The notes under the pieces: generated by a model
Database searches by the model: none
What the model was told of the DNA's origin: nothing
The model's input: only the letters and a program-made list of their open reading frames with translations
Part shown: positions 43,582 to 53,047 of the stretch, one piece after another
How the letters are laid out: every line of letters begins with the position of its first letter
Position numbering within the stretch: the stretch's first letter is position 1
Translations under genes and position numbers: made by a program
Origin: Sphingomonadaceae bacterium
GTDB lineage: Bacteria; Pseudomonadota; Alphaproteobacteria; Sphingomonadales; Sphingomonadaceae
NCBI GenBank assembly: GCA_947453945.1
Contig: CANGJB010000012.1
Span: 1-64,000, forward strand
Reading direction: 5' to 3'
Length of the DNA stretch: 64,000 bases

Positions 43582-44282
43582 CACCGGCGCGCCTTCAATT
43601 GGGTACGCCGGGAGCTCGCGGCTGCCGCAACCGTATCGTGGTAGCCCAGCTGGAGGTCCAGCAGCGCCAGTTCGACTGCAAAGGCGGCATCCAGCGCCCC
43701 GTCCTCGAGAAACCGGTCGACCGGCATCACGCACTTGCGGGTCTCTACCGCGTTGATCAGACTGCGCAGCTCGGTGTCGCGCTGCAGCAGGGCAATCGTC
43801 TGCGCATTGACCGAACCGCCCATCGTCGTCTTCAGGCCGCGCTTGCCGGCAGCACGCGCCACGGTTTTCACCATGGCAACGGTCTCGTCGCTGTCGACAC
43901 CGGTTCCTCCGAACGACGCGGTCAGGTCGGTGCGGCCAACGGTCACTTCGCCCAGCTTCACGCCGGCATCGAGGATCTCCTCGATACGGCGGACGGCATC
44001 GATCGTCTCGATCGTCACACCCACATGGTCGAATGCGCCGGTCGGCAGCATGTCCATGTACTTGCTCATGGCGAACGGGCTTTCGATCATCGGCGCAACA
44101 AGGCTGCGGACACCGATCTGCGCGAGGAAACGCACATCGGACTTGGCCTCGCAGCCTCCGATTTTCACCAGGTAGGGAAGACCATTGCGAGCAGCGAATG
44201 CCGCCTCCGCCGCAACCGCATCCCGCGCGAGGCCTTCGGCCTCGAACTCACCCTTCAGCGAAACTATCTTGGAAAAATCCAC
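43581..44282 (-). CDS. HpcH/HpaI-type aldolase/citrate-lyase-family protein
   Basis: A 233-residue TIM-barrel protein of the PEP/pyruvate superfamily. VAPMIESPFAMSKY carries the conserved metal-binding Glu and GRTDLTASFG the conserved Asp. Such enzymes cleave or form C-C bonds using pyruvate-type donors with a divalent metal. The N-terminal third is shorter than in HpaI (about 250-270 residues). It lies in the ddh operon, 34 bp after ddhC. It may supply or process a small carbon unit for a branched sugar; that is speculation. Confidence 0.75.
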   Translation of the reverse strand: MDFSKIVSLKGEFEAEGLARDAVAAEAAFAARNGLPYLVKIGGCEAKSDVRFLAQIGVRSLVAPMIESPFAMSKYMDMLPTGAFDHVGVTIETIDAVRRIEEILDAGVKLGEVTVGRTDLTASFGGTGVDSDETVAMVKTVARAAGKRGLKTTMGGSVNAQTIALLQRDTELRSLINAVETRKCVMPVDRFLEDGALDAAFAVELALLDLQLGYHDTVAAAASSRRTQLKARR

Positions 44283-44316
44283 GCCTGTTGGCTCCTACTG
44301 GTTGTTCGAGTGGTTT

Positions 44317-45678
44317 TCAGCGCGGGCGCTTGGAAACGTACGCTGCCAGTGTCGAAGCGATGTAATCGAGGTGATCTTCGGTCAGCCCCGGATAGACGCC
44401 GATCCAGAAGGTGTTGGTGGTAACCAGATCCGCATTGGCAAGATCGCCGACCACGCGAACGTTGCGGCCCTTCATGTAGGGCTGATGCAGCAGGTTGCCG
44501 CCAAACAGCAGGCGCGTGCCGATCTTCTGATCGTTGAGATGCTGGACCAGTTCCTCGCGGTTGATCCCGGCTTCGGGGCGGATGGTGATGGGGAAGCCGA
44601 ACCAGCTCGGCACGCTGCGCGGTGTCGCCTCCGGCAGGATGAACACATCCTCCAGCGGCTTGAGCAGAGCCTTGAGCGTATCGAAGTTGCGCCCGCGCGC
44701 ATCGATGAAGCCGTCCAGGCGGTCCAGCTGCGCCAGCCCGACAGCGGCCTGCATGTCGGTGATCTTCAGATTGTAGCCGACATGGCCGTACGTGTACTTG
44801 TGGTCATAGCCAAACGGCAGCGTGCCCAGGCGGCGGCCGAAGCGCTTGCCGCAGGTGTTGTCCTGGCCCGGCGCGCACCAGCAATCGCGGCCCCAGTCGC
44901 GGATCGATTCGACCACGCGCTTGAGCCGCGGCTTGTCGGTAAACACCGCGCCGCCTTCGCCCATCGTGATGTGGTGCGCGGGATAGAACGAAAGCGTGCC
45001 GAGGTGGCCGAACGTGCCGACCGGCTTGCCGTCGTAAGTCGCGCCCAGCGCATCGCAGGTGTCTTCCACAACCCACAGGTTGTACTTTTCGGCCACCCGC
45101 ATCACTTCGGCGAGGTTGAAGGGGTTGCCCAGCGTGTGCGCGATCATGATCGCGCGCGTCCGGTCGGAAACCGCTGCCTCGATCATCTCGGGCTTGATGT
45201 TGTAGGTCGGGATGTCGACATCGACGAACACCGGAACCAGCCCGTATTGCAGCGAAGGGTTCACCGTGGTGGGGAAACCGGTCGCCACCGTGATCACTTC
45301 GTCGCCCGGCTTCAGCGCCTCTGAGCGGTGATAGTGCGAGGTGAGCGCGGCGAGCGCCAGCAAGTTGGCCGAAGAACCGGAATTGGTCGTCAGCGCATGG
45401 GCCACGCCCAGCCGCGCTGCCAGCCGTTCCTCAAACTGCGCGTTGTAGCGGCCCGTGGTCAGCCACAGGTCAAGGCTCGAATCGACGAGGTTGCGCATCT
45501 CGCTTTCGCCGACGACCTTGCCCGAAACCGGGACGAGGCTTTCGCCAGGGACGAAAGTTTGCGGCGCATGATAGCGGCGCGCATATTCGCCCGAAAGCGA
45601 GAGGATCATCTCACGCAGTTCCGCCTCATTGGCGGTGGAGGCGATGTCGGACAGGGTGGGGGAAAGATCTGTGGTCAT
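44317..45678 (-). CDS. ddhC: CDP-4-keto-6-deoxyglucose 3-dehydrase (E1)
   Basis: A 453-residue DegT/AryC-fold enzyme with the special features of E1 (RfbH/DdhC). The PLP lysine is replaced by His235 in [14 protein letters not shown], as expected for a PMP-dependent dehydrase. The [2Fe-2S] ligands follow the exact spacing C-x57-C-x1-C-x7-C (Cys208, 266, 268, 276). It removes the C-3 hydroxyl of CDP-4-keto-6-deoxyglucose. I chose ATG 45678; a TTG at 45699 overlaps ddhB. The usual reductase partner E3 (DdhD) is not in the window. Confidence 0.95.
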   Translation of the reverse strand: MTTDLSPTLSDIASTANEAELREMILSLSGEYARRYHAPQTFVPGESLVPVSGKVVGESEMRNLVDSSLDLWLTTGRYNAQFEERLAARLGVAHALTTNSGSSANLLALAALTSHYHRSEALKPGDEVITVATGFPTTVNPSLQYGLVPVFVDVDIPTYNIKPEMIEAAVSDRTRAIMIAHTLGNPFNLAEVMRVAEKYNLWVVEDTCDALGATYDGKPVGTFGHLGTLSFYPAHHITMGEGGAVFTDKPRLKRVVESIRDWGRDCWCAPGQDNTCGKRFGRRLGTLPFGYDHKYTYGHVGYNLKITDMQAAVGLAQLDRLDGFIDARGRNFDTLKALLKPLEDVFILPEATPRSVPSWFGFPITIRPEAGINREELVQHLNDQKIGTRLLFGGNLLHQPYMKGRNVRVVGDLANADLVTTNTFWIGVYPGLTEDHLDYIASTLAAYVSKRPR

Positions 45679-45695
45679 CTCGCGTTGGCTACCAG

Positions 45696-46772
45696 TCAAG
45701 CTTGAAGAAAACCGGCGCGATAATCGGCCAGCTGTCGGAGAGTTACGTCACGGGCATCTGCACCGCCGGCCACGTCCTTGTGCCAGCCGACAATGCGGGA
45801 AAGCGCTTCCTCGAGCCGCCAGTTCGGGCGCCAGCCAAGCTGGGTGCGGGCCATGGCGCAATCGAGGCGAAGCACATTGGCTTCGTGGGGACCGGTGCTA
45901 CCGCCCGGGTGGATCCAATCGGGCCCGCCCCAGCGCTTGGTCATATGGTCCGCGATCCAGGAAACGGGCTGCGTATCGTCGTCGGCCGGCCCGAAATTCC
46001 AGCCGGCCGCAACCCGGCGCTCGCCGCGTGCAAGCGCCTCGACGATCAGCATGTAGCCGCCCAGCGCTTCCAGCACGTGCTGCCACGGGCGGATCGCCTT
46101 GGGATTGCGCACGATGGGGGATTCGCCCGCGATCAGCGCGCGCACGATATCGGGAATCAGCCGGTCTGCCGCCCAGTCGCCGCCGCCGATCACGTTGCCG
46201 GCGCGCACCGATGCCACCAGTGGGCTGGCCTCGCCGCTGAAGAAGCTGTTGCGATAGGCGGCGATGATCAGTTCAGCCGCGCCCTTGCTGGCCGAATAAG
46301 GATCGTGCCCACCCATGGGGTCGCTCTCGCGGTAGGGCCACACCCATTCGCGGTTCTCGTAGGCCTTGTCCGAGGTGACACACACGACCGCGCGCAGCGA
46401 AGGTGCGTTGCGGCACGCGTCGAGCACGTGGACGGTGCCCTGCACATTGGTCGCAAAGGTTTCGACCGGCATCTCGTATGACAGGCGCACCAGCGGCTGC
46501 GCGGCGAGGTGAAACACGATCTCCGGGTCTGCCGCGCGCACAGCCTCGCGCACCGTGTCGACATCGCGGATATCGCCCTCGCGGTGCTCGATCAGCTCCG
46601 CGATACGCGCCTGGCGAAACAGGCTCACCGGCTCGGCCGGCAGGGACAGGCCGGACACTTTCGCGCCCATTTCATGCAGCCAGAGCGCCAGCCAGCTTCC
46701 CTTGAAACCGGTATGGCCCGTCAGAAGGACTCGTCGTCCTGCCCAGAAGGCTGGATCGTGTGCCGGGGCCAT
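45696..46772 (-). CDS. ddhB: CDP-glucose 4,6-dehydratase
   Basis: A 358-residue extended SDR. The NAD motif is [17 protein letters not shown], characteristic of RfbG/DdhB. The catalytic Y-x-x-x-K lies in [12 protein letters not shown], and [15 protein letters not shown] matches the family substrate region. It converts CDP-glucose to CDP-4-keto-6-deoxyglucose. It lies seven bases after ddhA and 17 before ddhC. Length matches the Yersinia and Salmonella enzymes. Confidence 0.95.
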   Translation of the reverse strand: MAPAHDPAFWAGRRVLLTGHTGFKGSWLALWLHEMGAKVSGLSLPAEPVSLFRQARIAELIEHREGDIRDVDTVREAVRAADPEIVFHLAAQPLVRLSYEMPVETFATNVQGTVHVLDACRNAPSLRAVVCVTSDKAYENREWVWPYRESDPMGGHDPYSASKGAAELIIAAYRNSFFSGEASPLVASVRAGNVIGGGDWAADRLIPDIVRALIAGESPIVRNPKAIRPWQHVLEALGGYMLIVEALARGERRVAAGWNFGPADDDTQPVSWIADHMTKRWGGPDWIHPGGSTGPHEANVLRLDCAMARTQLGWRPNWRLEEALSRIVGWHKDVAGGADARDVTLRQLADYRAGFLQA

Positions 46773-46779
46773 GGCTAGC

Positions 46780-47553
46780 TTACCACACCTTCCAAGGTGC
46801 AGAACCCTCAGCCCACAGCCGTTCGAGCAGCTGGCGATCGCGCAGGGTGTCCATCGGCTGCCAGAAGCCTTCGTGGCGGAACGCCGCCAGTTCTCCGCTG
46901 CGGGCGAGAGCTTCCATCGGGCCGGTTTCCCAGATCGTGCCGGGCGCCGGGATCAGGTCGATGACCGAGGGATGGAGTACGAAGAAGCCGCCGTTGATCA
47001 GCCCGCCGTCACCGGCCGGCTTTTCCTTGAAATCCACCACCTTGTCGCCATCGAACTCGAGCGCGCCGAAGCGACCGGGAGGGGCCACTGCGGCAATCGT
47101 CGCTTTCAGGCCATGCGCCTTGTGGAAGGCGAGTTCGGCCGTGATATCGATGTCGGAAACGCCGTCACCATACGTGAAGCAGAACGGCTCGTCCTCGGTC
47201 AGGTATTCGCGGACAGCCTTGAGCCGGCCGCCCGTCTGCGTGTCCGGCCCGGTTTCGACAAGCGTGACCTTCCAGGGTTCGCTCTTGGCTTTGAGTATTT
47301 CGAGGGAATTGCTGGCCAGATCGATGGTCACGTCTGCGGCGTGCAGGAAGTAGTTCGCGAAGAACTCCTTGATGACATACCCTTTGTAACCAAGGCAGAC
47401 GACGAAATCGGTCACGCCATGAGCGGCGTAGATTTTCATGATGTGCCAGATGATCGGCATCCCGCCGATTTCGACCATGGGCTTGGGGCGGACCGATGTT
47501 TCCTCTCCAAGGCGGGTGCCAAGCCCGCCTGCCAGTATCACCGCCTTTGCCAA
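46780..47553 (-). CDS. ddhA: Glucose-1-phosphate cytidylyltransferase
   Basis: A 257-residue nucleotidyltransferase. It has [34 protein letters not shown] and [13 protein letters not shown], all typical of RfbF/DdhA. It makes CDP-glucose from CTP and glucose-1-phosphate, the first step of CDP-deoxysugar synthesis. The start is TTG at 47553, supported by GAGGG a few bases upstream and by the family N-terminus. It is the first gene of the long polysaccharide operon and lies about 135 bp downstream of a double CtrA-type box. Confidence 0.95.
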   Translation of the reverse strand: MAKAVILAGGLGTRLGEETSVRPKPMVEIGGMPIIWHIMKIYAAHGVTDFVVCLGYKGYVIKEFFANYFLHAADVTIDLASNSLEILKAKSEPWKVTLVETGPDTQTGGRLKAVREYLTEDEPFCFTYGDGVSDIDITAELAFHKAHGLKATIAAVAPPGRFGALEFDGDKVVDFKEKPAGDGGLINGGFFVLHPSVIDLIPAPGTIWETGPMEALARSGELAAFRHEGFWQPMDTLRDRQLLERLWAEGSAPWKVW

Positions 47554-47688
47554 ACTGCCCTCACAAGAGTTGCTTAATCAGGAACACTTACTAAGCAGCG
47601 CCATATAGGTGCGCATCTGATTTGCAAGCCCATTGCGTAGTTCTATTGGTGGACTGGATTAGCCCCTATGGGCGGGACTCTTGTTTCC

Positions 47689-47714
47689 TTAACGCCATGT
47701 TAACGAGGCGTTAA
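47689..47714. promoter_or_regulatory. Double CtrA-type box upstream of ddhA
   Basis: TTAA (47689-47692), seven bases, TTAAC (47700-47704), then from the same TTAA another seven bases and TTAA (47711-47714). This gives two overlapping TTAA-N7-TTAA motifs, the established full CtrA site in alphaproteobacteria. The region 47554-47716 is otherwise the ddhA promoter region. Confidence 0.7.
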
Positions 47715-47716
47715 GG

Positions 47717-49381
47717 CTAGTGATGATTGATACGTATTACTCGTATTATTGGACCATTTTGGAGATACTTTATAGGTCTTATCACCATCACGGTGATTCC
47801 TGAGCCTTCAAGGTCGCGATAGGCCTTGTCTTCGGCTGGAAAATCGCGCGCCTCCGCAGCATACCGGTCTGCCTGGCTCAGGATGGCATAGTCGGCGCGG
47901 CAGGTGTCGATGCGCGCCTTTGCCACGGTGCCATAATCGATGTTCGAACGCCCCGCGCGGGCCCGCTCGATGGCTGCATTGTCTACTTTGCCGGCCAAAA
48001 GCTCGCGGGCGTCAACGCATCCCGCCTCGCCCATCGGAAAGAGCACTCGCCAGGGCTGGGAATAGAGATCAAATCCGAAATGCTCGATGAACACTGTCGA
48101 GCCGGGCGGAATGTGCTGGGCCGCCCAGGCTGATGCGATCTGCCGGGTGTCGTTGGCGCGGGCCTGCGCCTCCCGAATTGCTGTAACGCCAAGCGGGAGG
48201 ACGAGCGTTGCGGCGATGATCGCGCAGGCGGTTCGCGCGTGCTGCGGTCGTCCCCGCGCCACCAACTGGGCCAGCGCGGCGATACCCGCGCCTGCCAGCA
48301 CGGCTGTGAGCGGCAGCAGCGGAATGATCCAGCGCTCCCACACGATATGCTGCGCGGCAAGAAGCAGCGTGAAGGCCGCATAAACCGGCACGATGATCGC
48401 CAGCGCCTGCGGCCGGCGCGCCGCGAGCACAAGGCCCGCTATGGCCAGCAAGAGCCCGGCGATGCCCACTGCATCGGTCATTGGCCCCTGCACATACCAG
48501 GCGATGTTTTCGGCCAGCGTTCCGCCGGTTGCCCCAAGGTGCCGGGCCTGTGCCTCGCCTTGCAGGTTACGGGTCACGGTCTCGTGCGCAATCAGCAGGT
48601 AGGGTGAAATCGCCGCCAGCGTGGCGAGCGCGGTGCCGAGGAACGCTGCGATCCGTCCGGCCGCACCGCCGATCCGCAAGGACCGGCTGGCAAGCTGGCT
48701 CCCGATCACGGCAATCATCGCCATGCCGCCCACGGCAAACGGCCACTTGGTCGCGATGGCGGCGCCAAGCCACATCGCGGCCACCAGCAGATCCCGCCAT
48801 GCGCCGCTGCGCGCATGGCGCAGCGTGGCCAGCAGGCACGCCAGCAGAAAGGCGGTCGCCATGATGTCGGACCGGATGATCTGCGACCAGTGCACCGCCA
48901 CGGGACTTACCGCGAGGATCAGCGCGGCTACCCAGGCCACGCGCGCATCGAACAGCGCGGCGGCAAGCCGGGCCGTCAGCCACACGCAGGCCGCGCCGAA
49001 CGCAGCCATCGCGATGCGTCCCGGCAGGATCAGCAGCGAGGGTGATGTGAATACCGCGTCCACGAACTCGCGCTGCGAATGGAACCAGCCGAGCGCCCGC
49101 CCGGCGCCGTAGACCGCGATGTTGCTGAGCGCGAGAAGGTACATCGTCGTTGTCGCGGGGTGGCCGAACCATCCCGGATTGAGCGTGCCCGTGCGCAGCA
49201 TGCGCACCGCGCCCAGCTCGAACATCAGCTCGTCCGGATCGTTGATCGCGGGCAGGCCGAAACCGATGTGATAAAGGCGCAGGCCCAGGGCCAGACCCAC
49301 GATTGCCGCAAGGCCAAGGCGCTGCATCACGGTCTGGCCGGGGCCTTTCAACGCCAAGGCGCCGGCCCTGCCGCCCGCCAT
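47717..49381 (-). CDS. GT39/ArnT-like integral membrane glycosyltransferase
   Basis: A 554-residue protein with 10 or more membrane segments. The first periplasmic loop contains NDPDELMFELGAVRML, the acidic motif of GT-C lipid-sugar transferases, and GHPATTTMYLLALSN follows. The C-terminal part (about 430-554) is a soluble periplasmic domain (IPPGSTVFIEHFGFDLYSQ). It probably transfers a sugar from a polyprenyl carrier. It lies upstream of the ddh operon on the same strand, separated by the CtrA-box region, so it is probably its own unit. No strong ribosome site supports the ATG at 49381; start uncertain. Confidence 0.75.
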   Translation of the reverse strand: MAGGRAGALALKGPGQTVMQRLGLAAIVGLALGLRLYHIGFGLPAINDPDELMFELGAVRMLRTGTLNPGWFGHPATTTMYLLALSNIAVYGAGRALGWFHSQREFVDAVFTSPSLLILPGRIAMAAFGAACVWLTARLAAALFDARVAWVAALILAVSPVAVHWSQIIRSDIMATAFLLACLLATLRHARSGAWRDLLVAAMWLGAAIATKWPFAVGGMAMIAVIGSQLASRSLRIGGAAGRIAAFLGTALATLAAISPYLLIAHETVTRNLQGEAQARHLGATGGTLAENIAWYVQGPMTDAVGIAGLLLAIAGLVLAARRPQALAIIVPVYAAFTLLLAAQHIVWERWIIPLLPLTAVLAGAGIAALAQLVARGRPQHARTACAIIAATLVLPLGVTAIREAQARANDTRQIASAWAAQHIPPGSTVFIEHFGFDLYSQPWRVLFPMGEAGCVDARELLAGKVDNAAIERARAGRSNIDYGTVAKARIDTCRADYAILSQADRYAAEARDFPAEDKAYRDLEGSGITVMVIRPIKYLQNGPIIRVIRINHH

Positions 49382-49554
49382 GCAAGCGGCGCGATAGGGG
49401 ATCGTGGGCCAGGTCGGGTCATTGTCATGCTCGCGGCACCGAGGGCCTCTTCACGGCGGATGGAAAGGCGGCCCCATTAGGGGCTTTGGCCCTGCCTGCC
49501 AATGCAGGGAAAGGTCCAGACCAGCGGCAAGCCAGCCTGCGGGCCATCCGGCAA

Positions 49555-50865
49555 TCAGAAATAGGCTTTTGGAATCAATCCATTGTCATAGGCCTCGCGC
49601 TCCAGCTCCTCGCGGAAATCGGGGTGCGCGATGGATATCATCGCCTGCGCGCGCTCGGCCACGGATTTGCCCTTCAGGCACACCATCCCGTATTCCGTCG
49701 CCACGTGCATCACATCGGTGCGCGGCACGGTCACGATCGTGCCGGGGCTGAGCCCCGCCACCACCCGGCTCTTGCGCTGCCCATGCTTCTCGTAAGTCGA
49801 TGGCATGCACAGGAAGCCGCGACCGCCCTGCGATTCATAGGCCGCACGCACAAAGCCCAGCTGCCCCCCGGTGCCGCTGAAATGGCGATAGCCGTCCGCT
49901 TCCGAAGCCGCCTGCCCCTGCAAGTCCATCTGCCCGGTGCTGTTTACGGAAAACACGTTGTCGTTCCGCGCGACCGAGCCCGGCAAGTTGGTATAATCCA
50001 CCTGCCGCGCCTCGAACGCCGGGTTGCGGTCGAGCGCGGCGTAGATATCGGCCGATCCGATGGCGAAAGCATAGACCGCTTTGCCCATGTCGATCTGCTT
50101 GCGCACCCCGTTCGCCACGCCCGCCTTGACCAATTCGACCACGCCTTCGACCATCATTTCGGTATGGACGCCAAGCTCCTTCACGCCGGCCTCGGCAATC
50201 GCGCGCCCCACGGCATTGGGCAACCCGCCGATGCCCAGCTGCAGGCAATCCCCGTCGCGGATTTGCGTCGCCACCAGCCGCGCGATGGCAAGGTCCACAT
50301 CGCTGGAGACCGCGCTCGGCAACTCTGCTGGGGCGAGGGCGGGCACTTCGATCACGAAGTCCACTTCGCTCTCGTGCACCGCATTGTCCGGCCCAAGGCA
50401 ATAAGGCAGCGCCGCGTTGACCTCCACGATCACCACGTCCGCTTTTTCCACCAGCGCGCGCATGTAGGAGGCGGAGATCGAGAAGTTGTAGTTGCCCTCA
50501 GCGTCCTTCGGGCAGACCTGAAACACCGCGATATCCACGCGGTCCACGAACCGCTGGTAGAGATCGGGCCATTCGCCCAGATTGAGCGGAATGTACGTGC
50601 AGCGCCCCGCATCGAACTGGCGCCGGTCATAGCCGCTGAAATGCCAGCTCGCGCTCAGCACGTGCGCGCCTTCGGGATCGGCTTCCTGAAACGCGCGTGG
50701 CCTGGTCGTCAGGCAGCTGCGCACTTTCACGCCGCGCAGCTCGTGCACCCTTGCGGCCAGCGCCCGGTCAAACGCCTCGGTCTGCGTCGCGCCAAATCCG
50801 TAATCGAGCCACATGCCGGATTTGACCAGCTTGGCGGCGTCCTCTGCCGTTATGATCTGCGGCAT
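49555..50865 (-). CDS. Acetyl-CoA hydrolase/transferase family protein (4-hydroxybutyrate CoA-transferase-like)
   Basis: A 436-residue family I CoA-transferase. GFGATQTEAFDRAL and an N-terminal AcetylCoA_hydro domain are followed by the C-terminal domain with LQLGIGGLPNAVGRAI, GVHTEMMVEGVVEL and the VNSTGQMDLQGQAASE region typical of Cat1/Cat2/AbfT. The catalytic Glu is likely in GVHTEMM or NSTGQMD context. It moves CoA between acyl-CoA and a carboxylate. I chose ATG 50865, one base after the permease stop; the two genes are probably co-transcribed. Confidence 0.87.
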   Translation of the reverse strand: MPQIITAEDAAKLVKSGMWLDYGFGATQTEAFDRALAARVHELRGVKVRSCLTTRPRAFQEADPEGAHVLSASWHFSGYDRRQFDAGRCTYIPLNLGEWPDLYQRFVDRVDIAVFQVCPKDAEGNYNFSISASYMRALVEKADVVIVEVNAALPYCLGPDNAVHESEVDFVIEVPALAPAELPSAVSSDVDLAIARLVATQIRDGDCLQLGIGGLPNAVGRAIAEAGVKELGVHTEMMVEGVVELVKAGVANGVRKQIDMGKAVYAFAIGSADIYAALDRNPAFEARQVDYTNLPGSVARNDNVFSVNSTGQMDLQGQAASEADGYRHFSGTGGQLGFVRAAYESQGGRGFLCMPSTYEKHGQRKSRVVAGLSPGTIVTVPRTDVMHVATEYGMVCLKGKSVAERAQAMISIAHPDFREELEREAYDNGLIPKAYF

Positions 50866-50866
50866 A

Positions 50867-52249
50867 TCAGGCGCGCTTCCCCGTGCGCAGCAGCCAGAAC
50901 GCCACTGCCACAAGCCCTGCGACCAGCAGGCTCATCCACAGCTGCGAGGCAAGATCGGGCTGCAGCCCCATGAACACCAGAACGCTGAGCATCGCGGCGA
51001 TGGCCGCCAGCGTGCCGAAGGGGTGGAACCACATCTTCAGCGTCAGCCGTTCCGGCGCCTCGCGCTCTGCCTTGTTGCGCTCCTTGAGCTGCGCCACCGC
51101 CACCAGCAGATAGAGCAGGATCATTGTCACGCCCGAGGAATTGACGAGAAAGCTGAACACCGTGCCCGGCGAGAGCCACTGCGCCGCCAGCGCGCCATAG
51201 GCAAACAGGCTGGCGACCACGATCGCCCGCGCCGGCACCCCGCGCCTGTTCACATGCACCAGCCAGTCCGGCGCATCGCCAAAGCGGGCAAGGCCGAACA
51301 GCGCGCGGCTCGTCACATAGAGCCCGCTGTTGAGGCACGAGAGCACTGCCACCAGCACCACCGCGCTCATGATCGTCTCGCCGCCCGGAATGTGCATCAC
51401 CGCCAGCGTGGTCGCGAAGGGCGAATGTCCGGGTACGATCTCGGTCCAGGGCACCACCGCGACGATGAGGCCGATGGCCAGCACATAGAACACCACGATG
51501 CGCAGCGCGACCGAGACGGTCATCTTCGCGATCACCTTCGCCGGGTCTGGCGATTCCGCCGCCGCAATCGTCGCGATTTCCGCCCCGCAGAGCGAGAAGA
51601 TGGTGGAGGCGACGCCCGCCAGCACCGGCCCCCAGCCATGCGGGGCAAACCCGCCATGCGCGGTCAGGTTGCCGATGGACGAGCCATTCGGCGCAGTGAT
51701 CCCCATGACCCACAGCCCGCAGATCAGGCTGAACACGAGGATTGCAGCCACCTTGATCGAGGAAAACCAGAACTCGAATTCGCCGTAGCTGCGCGTGGAA
51801 AGCAGGTTCACGCCTGTCATCAGCGCCGTCAGCCCCCCGCCAATTGCCCATTCCGGCACGCCCGGCATCCAGCCGCCGATGATCTTGGCCCCGGCAATCG
51901 CCTCCACCGCCACGACCACGACCCAGAAATACCAGTAGAGCCAGCCCGAAAGGAACCCGGCCAGATGCCCGAGCCCCGCCCGCGCGAAATCGGGGAAGCT
52001 CGATACGCCTTCCAGCACGATCGCCATTTCCGCGATCATCCGCATGACCAGCAGGATCAGCAGCCCTGCTATCAGGTAGGAAATCACCGCTGCCGGCCCG
52101 GTCAGCGAAATCGTGGTGGACGAGCCCACAAACAGCCCCGCGCCGATGATCCCTCCGATGGCGATCATCGAAACGTGGCGCGGCAGCAGCGTCCGGCTGA
52201 GCTCCACGCTTCCTGCTTGGCTTACATCTGCGATCCCGGCTGCGCTCAC
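50867..52249 (-). CDS. Amino acid permease, APC superfamily (GabP/CycA-like)
   Basis: A 460-residue transporter with 12 predicted membrane segments. The N-terminus RTLLPRHVSMIAIGGIIGAG with LFVGSS is the substrate-binding signature of the amino acid transporter family. SSFPDFARAGLGHLAGFLSG and VLSCLNSGLYVTSRALFGLA are also typical. It imports an amino acid by proton symport. It is encoded divergently from nothing nearby and precedes the CoA-transferase; GABA, D-alanine or a related amino acid is a reasonable guess. Confidence 0.9.
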   Translation of the reverse strand: MSAAGIADVSQAGSVELSRTLLPRHVSMIAIGGIIGAGLFVGSSTTISLTGPAAVISYLIAGLLILLVMRMIAEMAIVLEGVSSFPDFARAGLGHLAGFLSGWLYWYFWVVVVAVEAIAGAKIIGGWMPGVPEWAIGGGLTALMTGVNLLSTRSYGEFEFWFSSIKVAAILVFSLICGLWVMGITAPNGSSIGNLTAHGGFAPHGWGPVLAGVASTIFSLCGAEIATIAAAESPDPAKVIAKMTVSVALRIVVFYVLAIGLIVAVVPWTEIVPGHSPFATTLAVMHIPGGETIMSAVVLVAVLSCLNSGLYVTSRALFGLARFGDAPDWLVHVNRRGVPARAIVVASLFAYGALAAQWLSPGTVFSFLVNSSGVTMILLYLLVAVAQLKERNKAEREAPERLTLKMWFHPFGTLAAIAAMLSVLVFMGLQPDLASQLWMSLLVAGLVAVAFWLLRTGKRA

Positions 52250-52339
52250 GCTTATCCCCCTGATTGATGGCGCACAGGGATAAGCGGCGCGGCAGGCGTG
52301 TCAAATGCCGCGTTGGCTGCGTGTGCTGGTTGAGCGGCC

Positions 52340-52410
52340 CTGGATTCCCGCCTTCGCGGGAATGATGAGGATATGAGACCTTCGTCATTCCCGCGAAGGC
52401 GGGAATCCAG
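52340..52410. repeat. REP-like perfect 26-bp inverted repeat
   Basis: Arms 52340-52365 and 52385-52410 are exact reverse complements with a 19-base loop. Each arm is itself a small palindrome (ATTCCCGC-CTTC-GCGGGAAT). This is the REP/BIME-type element common between genes in many proteobacteria. It lies between the acdR-like gene and the permease gene and may block read-through. Confidence 0.85.
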
Positions 52411-52430
52411 AGCAACCAAGCACACTACTT

Positions 52431-52904
52431 TCAAAACCCCAGGGCTGCGTTTTCCTTCACTTCCTTCATCACGAAGAACGTCCGCGTCTGCCGCACGCCG
52501 GGCAGGGTCAGCAGGCGCTGGCCGTGCAGCGCGTTGAAATCGGCAATGTCGCGCACGCGGATCTTCAGCAGGTAGTCGAAATCGCCCGCCACCAGATTGC
52601 AATCGAGCACTTCCTTCATGCTCACCACCGCCCCCTCGAACGCGGCAAAACTCTCCGGCGTCGAGCGGTCCAGCACCACGCCCACCATCACCAGCGTGCC
52701 GAGCCCCACCACGCCCGGATCGACCGAACCCCGGAATCCGGCAATCGCCCCCGCCTCCACCAGCCGCGCCACACGCCGGTGGCAGGTCGCGGGGCTGATG
52801 TTCGCCGCCTCTGCCAGCTCCTGGTTGGAGCGCCGCCCATCGGCCTGCAGCATGCGCAGCAGATTGCGGTCGATCCGGTCAAGCTCGAAGGAAGTATCTT
52901 TCAT
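52431..52904 (-). CDS. acdR: Lrp/AsnC-family regulator, probable AcdR
   Basis: A 157-residue Lrp-type protein. The N-terminal HTH reads LDRIDRNLLRMLQADGRRSN, then QELAEAANISPATCHRRVAR. The C-terminal RAM domain includes LGTLVMVGVVLDRST and VAGDFDYLLKIRVRDIADFN. It is divergent from acdS, as in the known acdR-acdS pairs where the Lrp-like AcdR controls ACC deaminase. The naming rests on that arrangement. An AGCAA ... TTGCT pair (52909-52913 and 52942-52946) between the genes could be part of its site. Confidence 0.85.
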   Translation of the reverse strand: MKDTSFELDRIDRNLLRMLQADGRRSNQELAEAANISPATCHRRVARLVEAGAIAGFRGSVDPGVVGLGTLVMVGVVLDRSTPESFAAFEGAVVSMKEVLDCNLVAGDFDYLLKIRVRDIADFNALHGQRLLTLPGVRQTRTFFVMKEVKENAALGF

Positions 52905-53047
52905 CATAAGCAATCATAGCGGAAGAAAGTGATATTCCAAGTTGCTTTGGGTCACCTCAGCGCCAACTACGCCGCAAACTTTGCAAACACCTTCCGCCCG
53001 ATTTTCGCTAGCTTCGCAGGCGAATCAACCCCGCTTCCGGAGCCCGC

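Noticed and set aside
47688..47715. Hairpin CTTAACGCC/GGCGTTAAG as a terminator of the GT39-like gene
   Set aside because: No T-run on either strand; two TTAA-N7-TTAA spacings fit CtrA binding better.
50850..52415. 521-codon minus-strand frame overlapping the permease in another phase
   Set aside because: The permease frame shows 12 membrane segments and family signatures; this one is Arg/Gly/Ala-rich noise.
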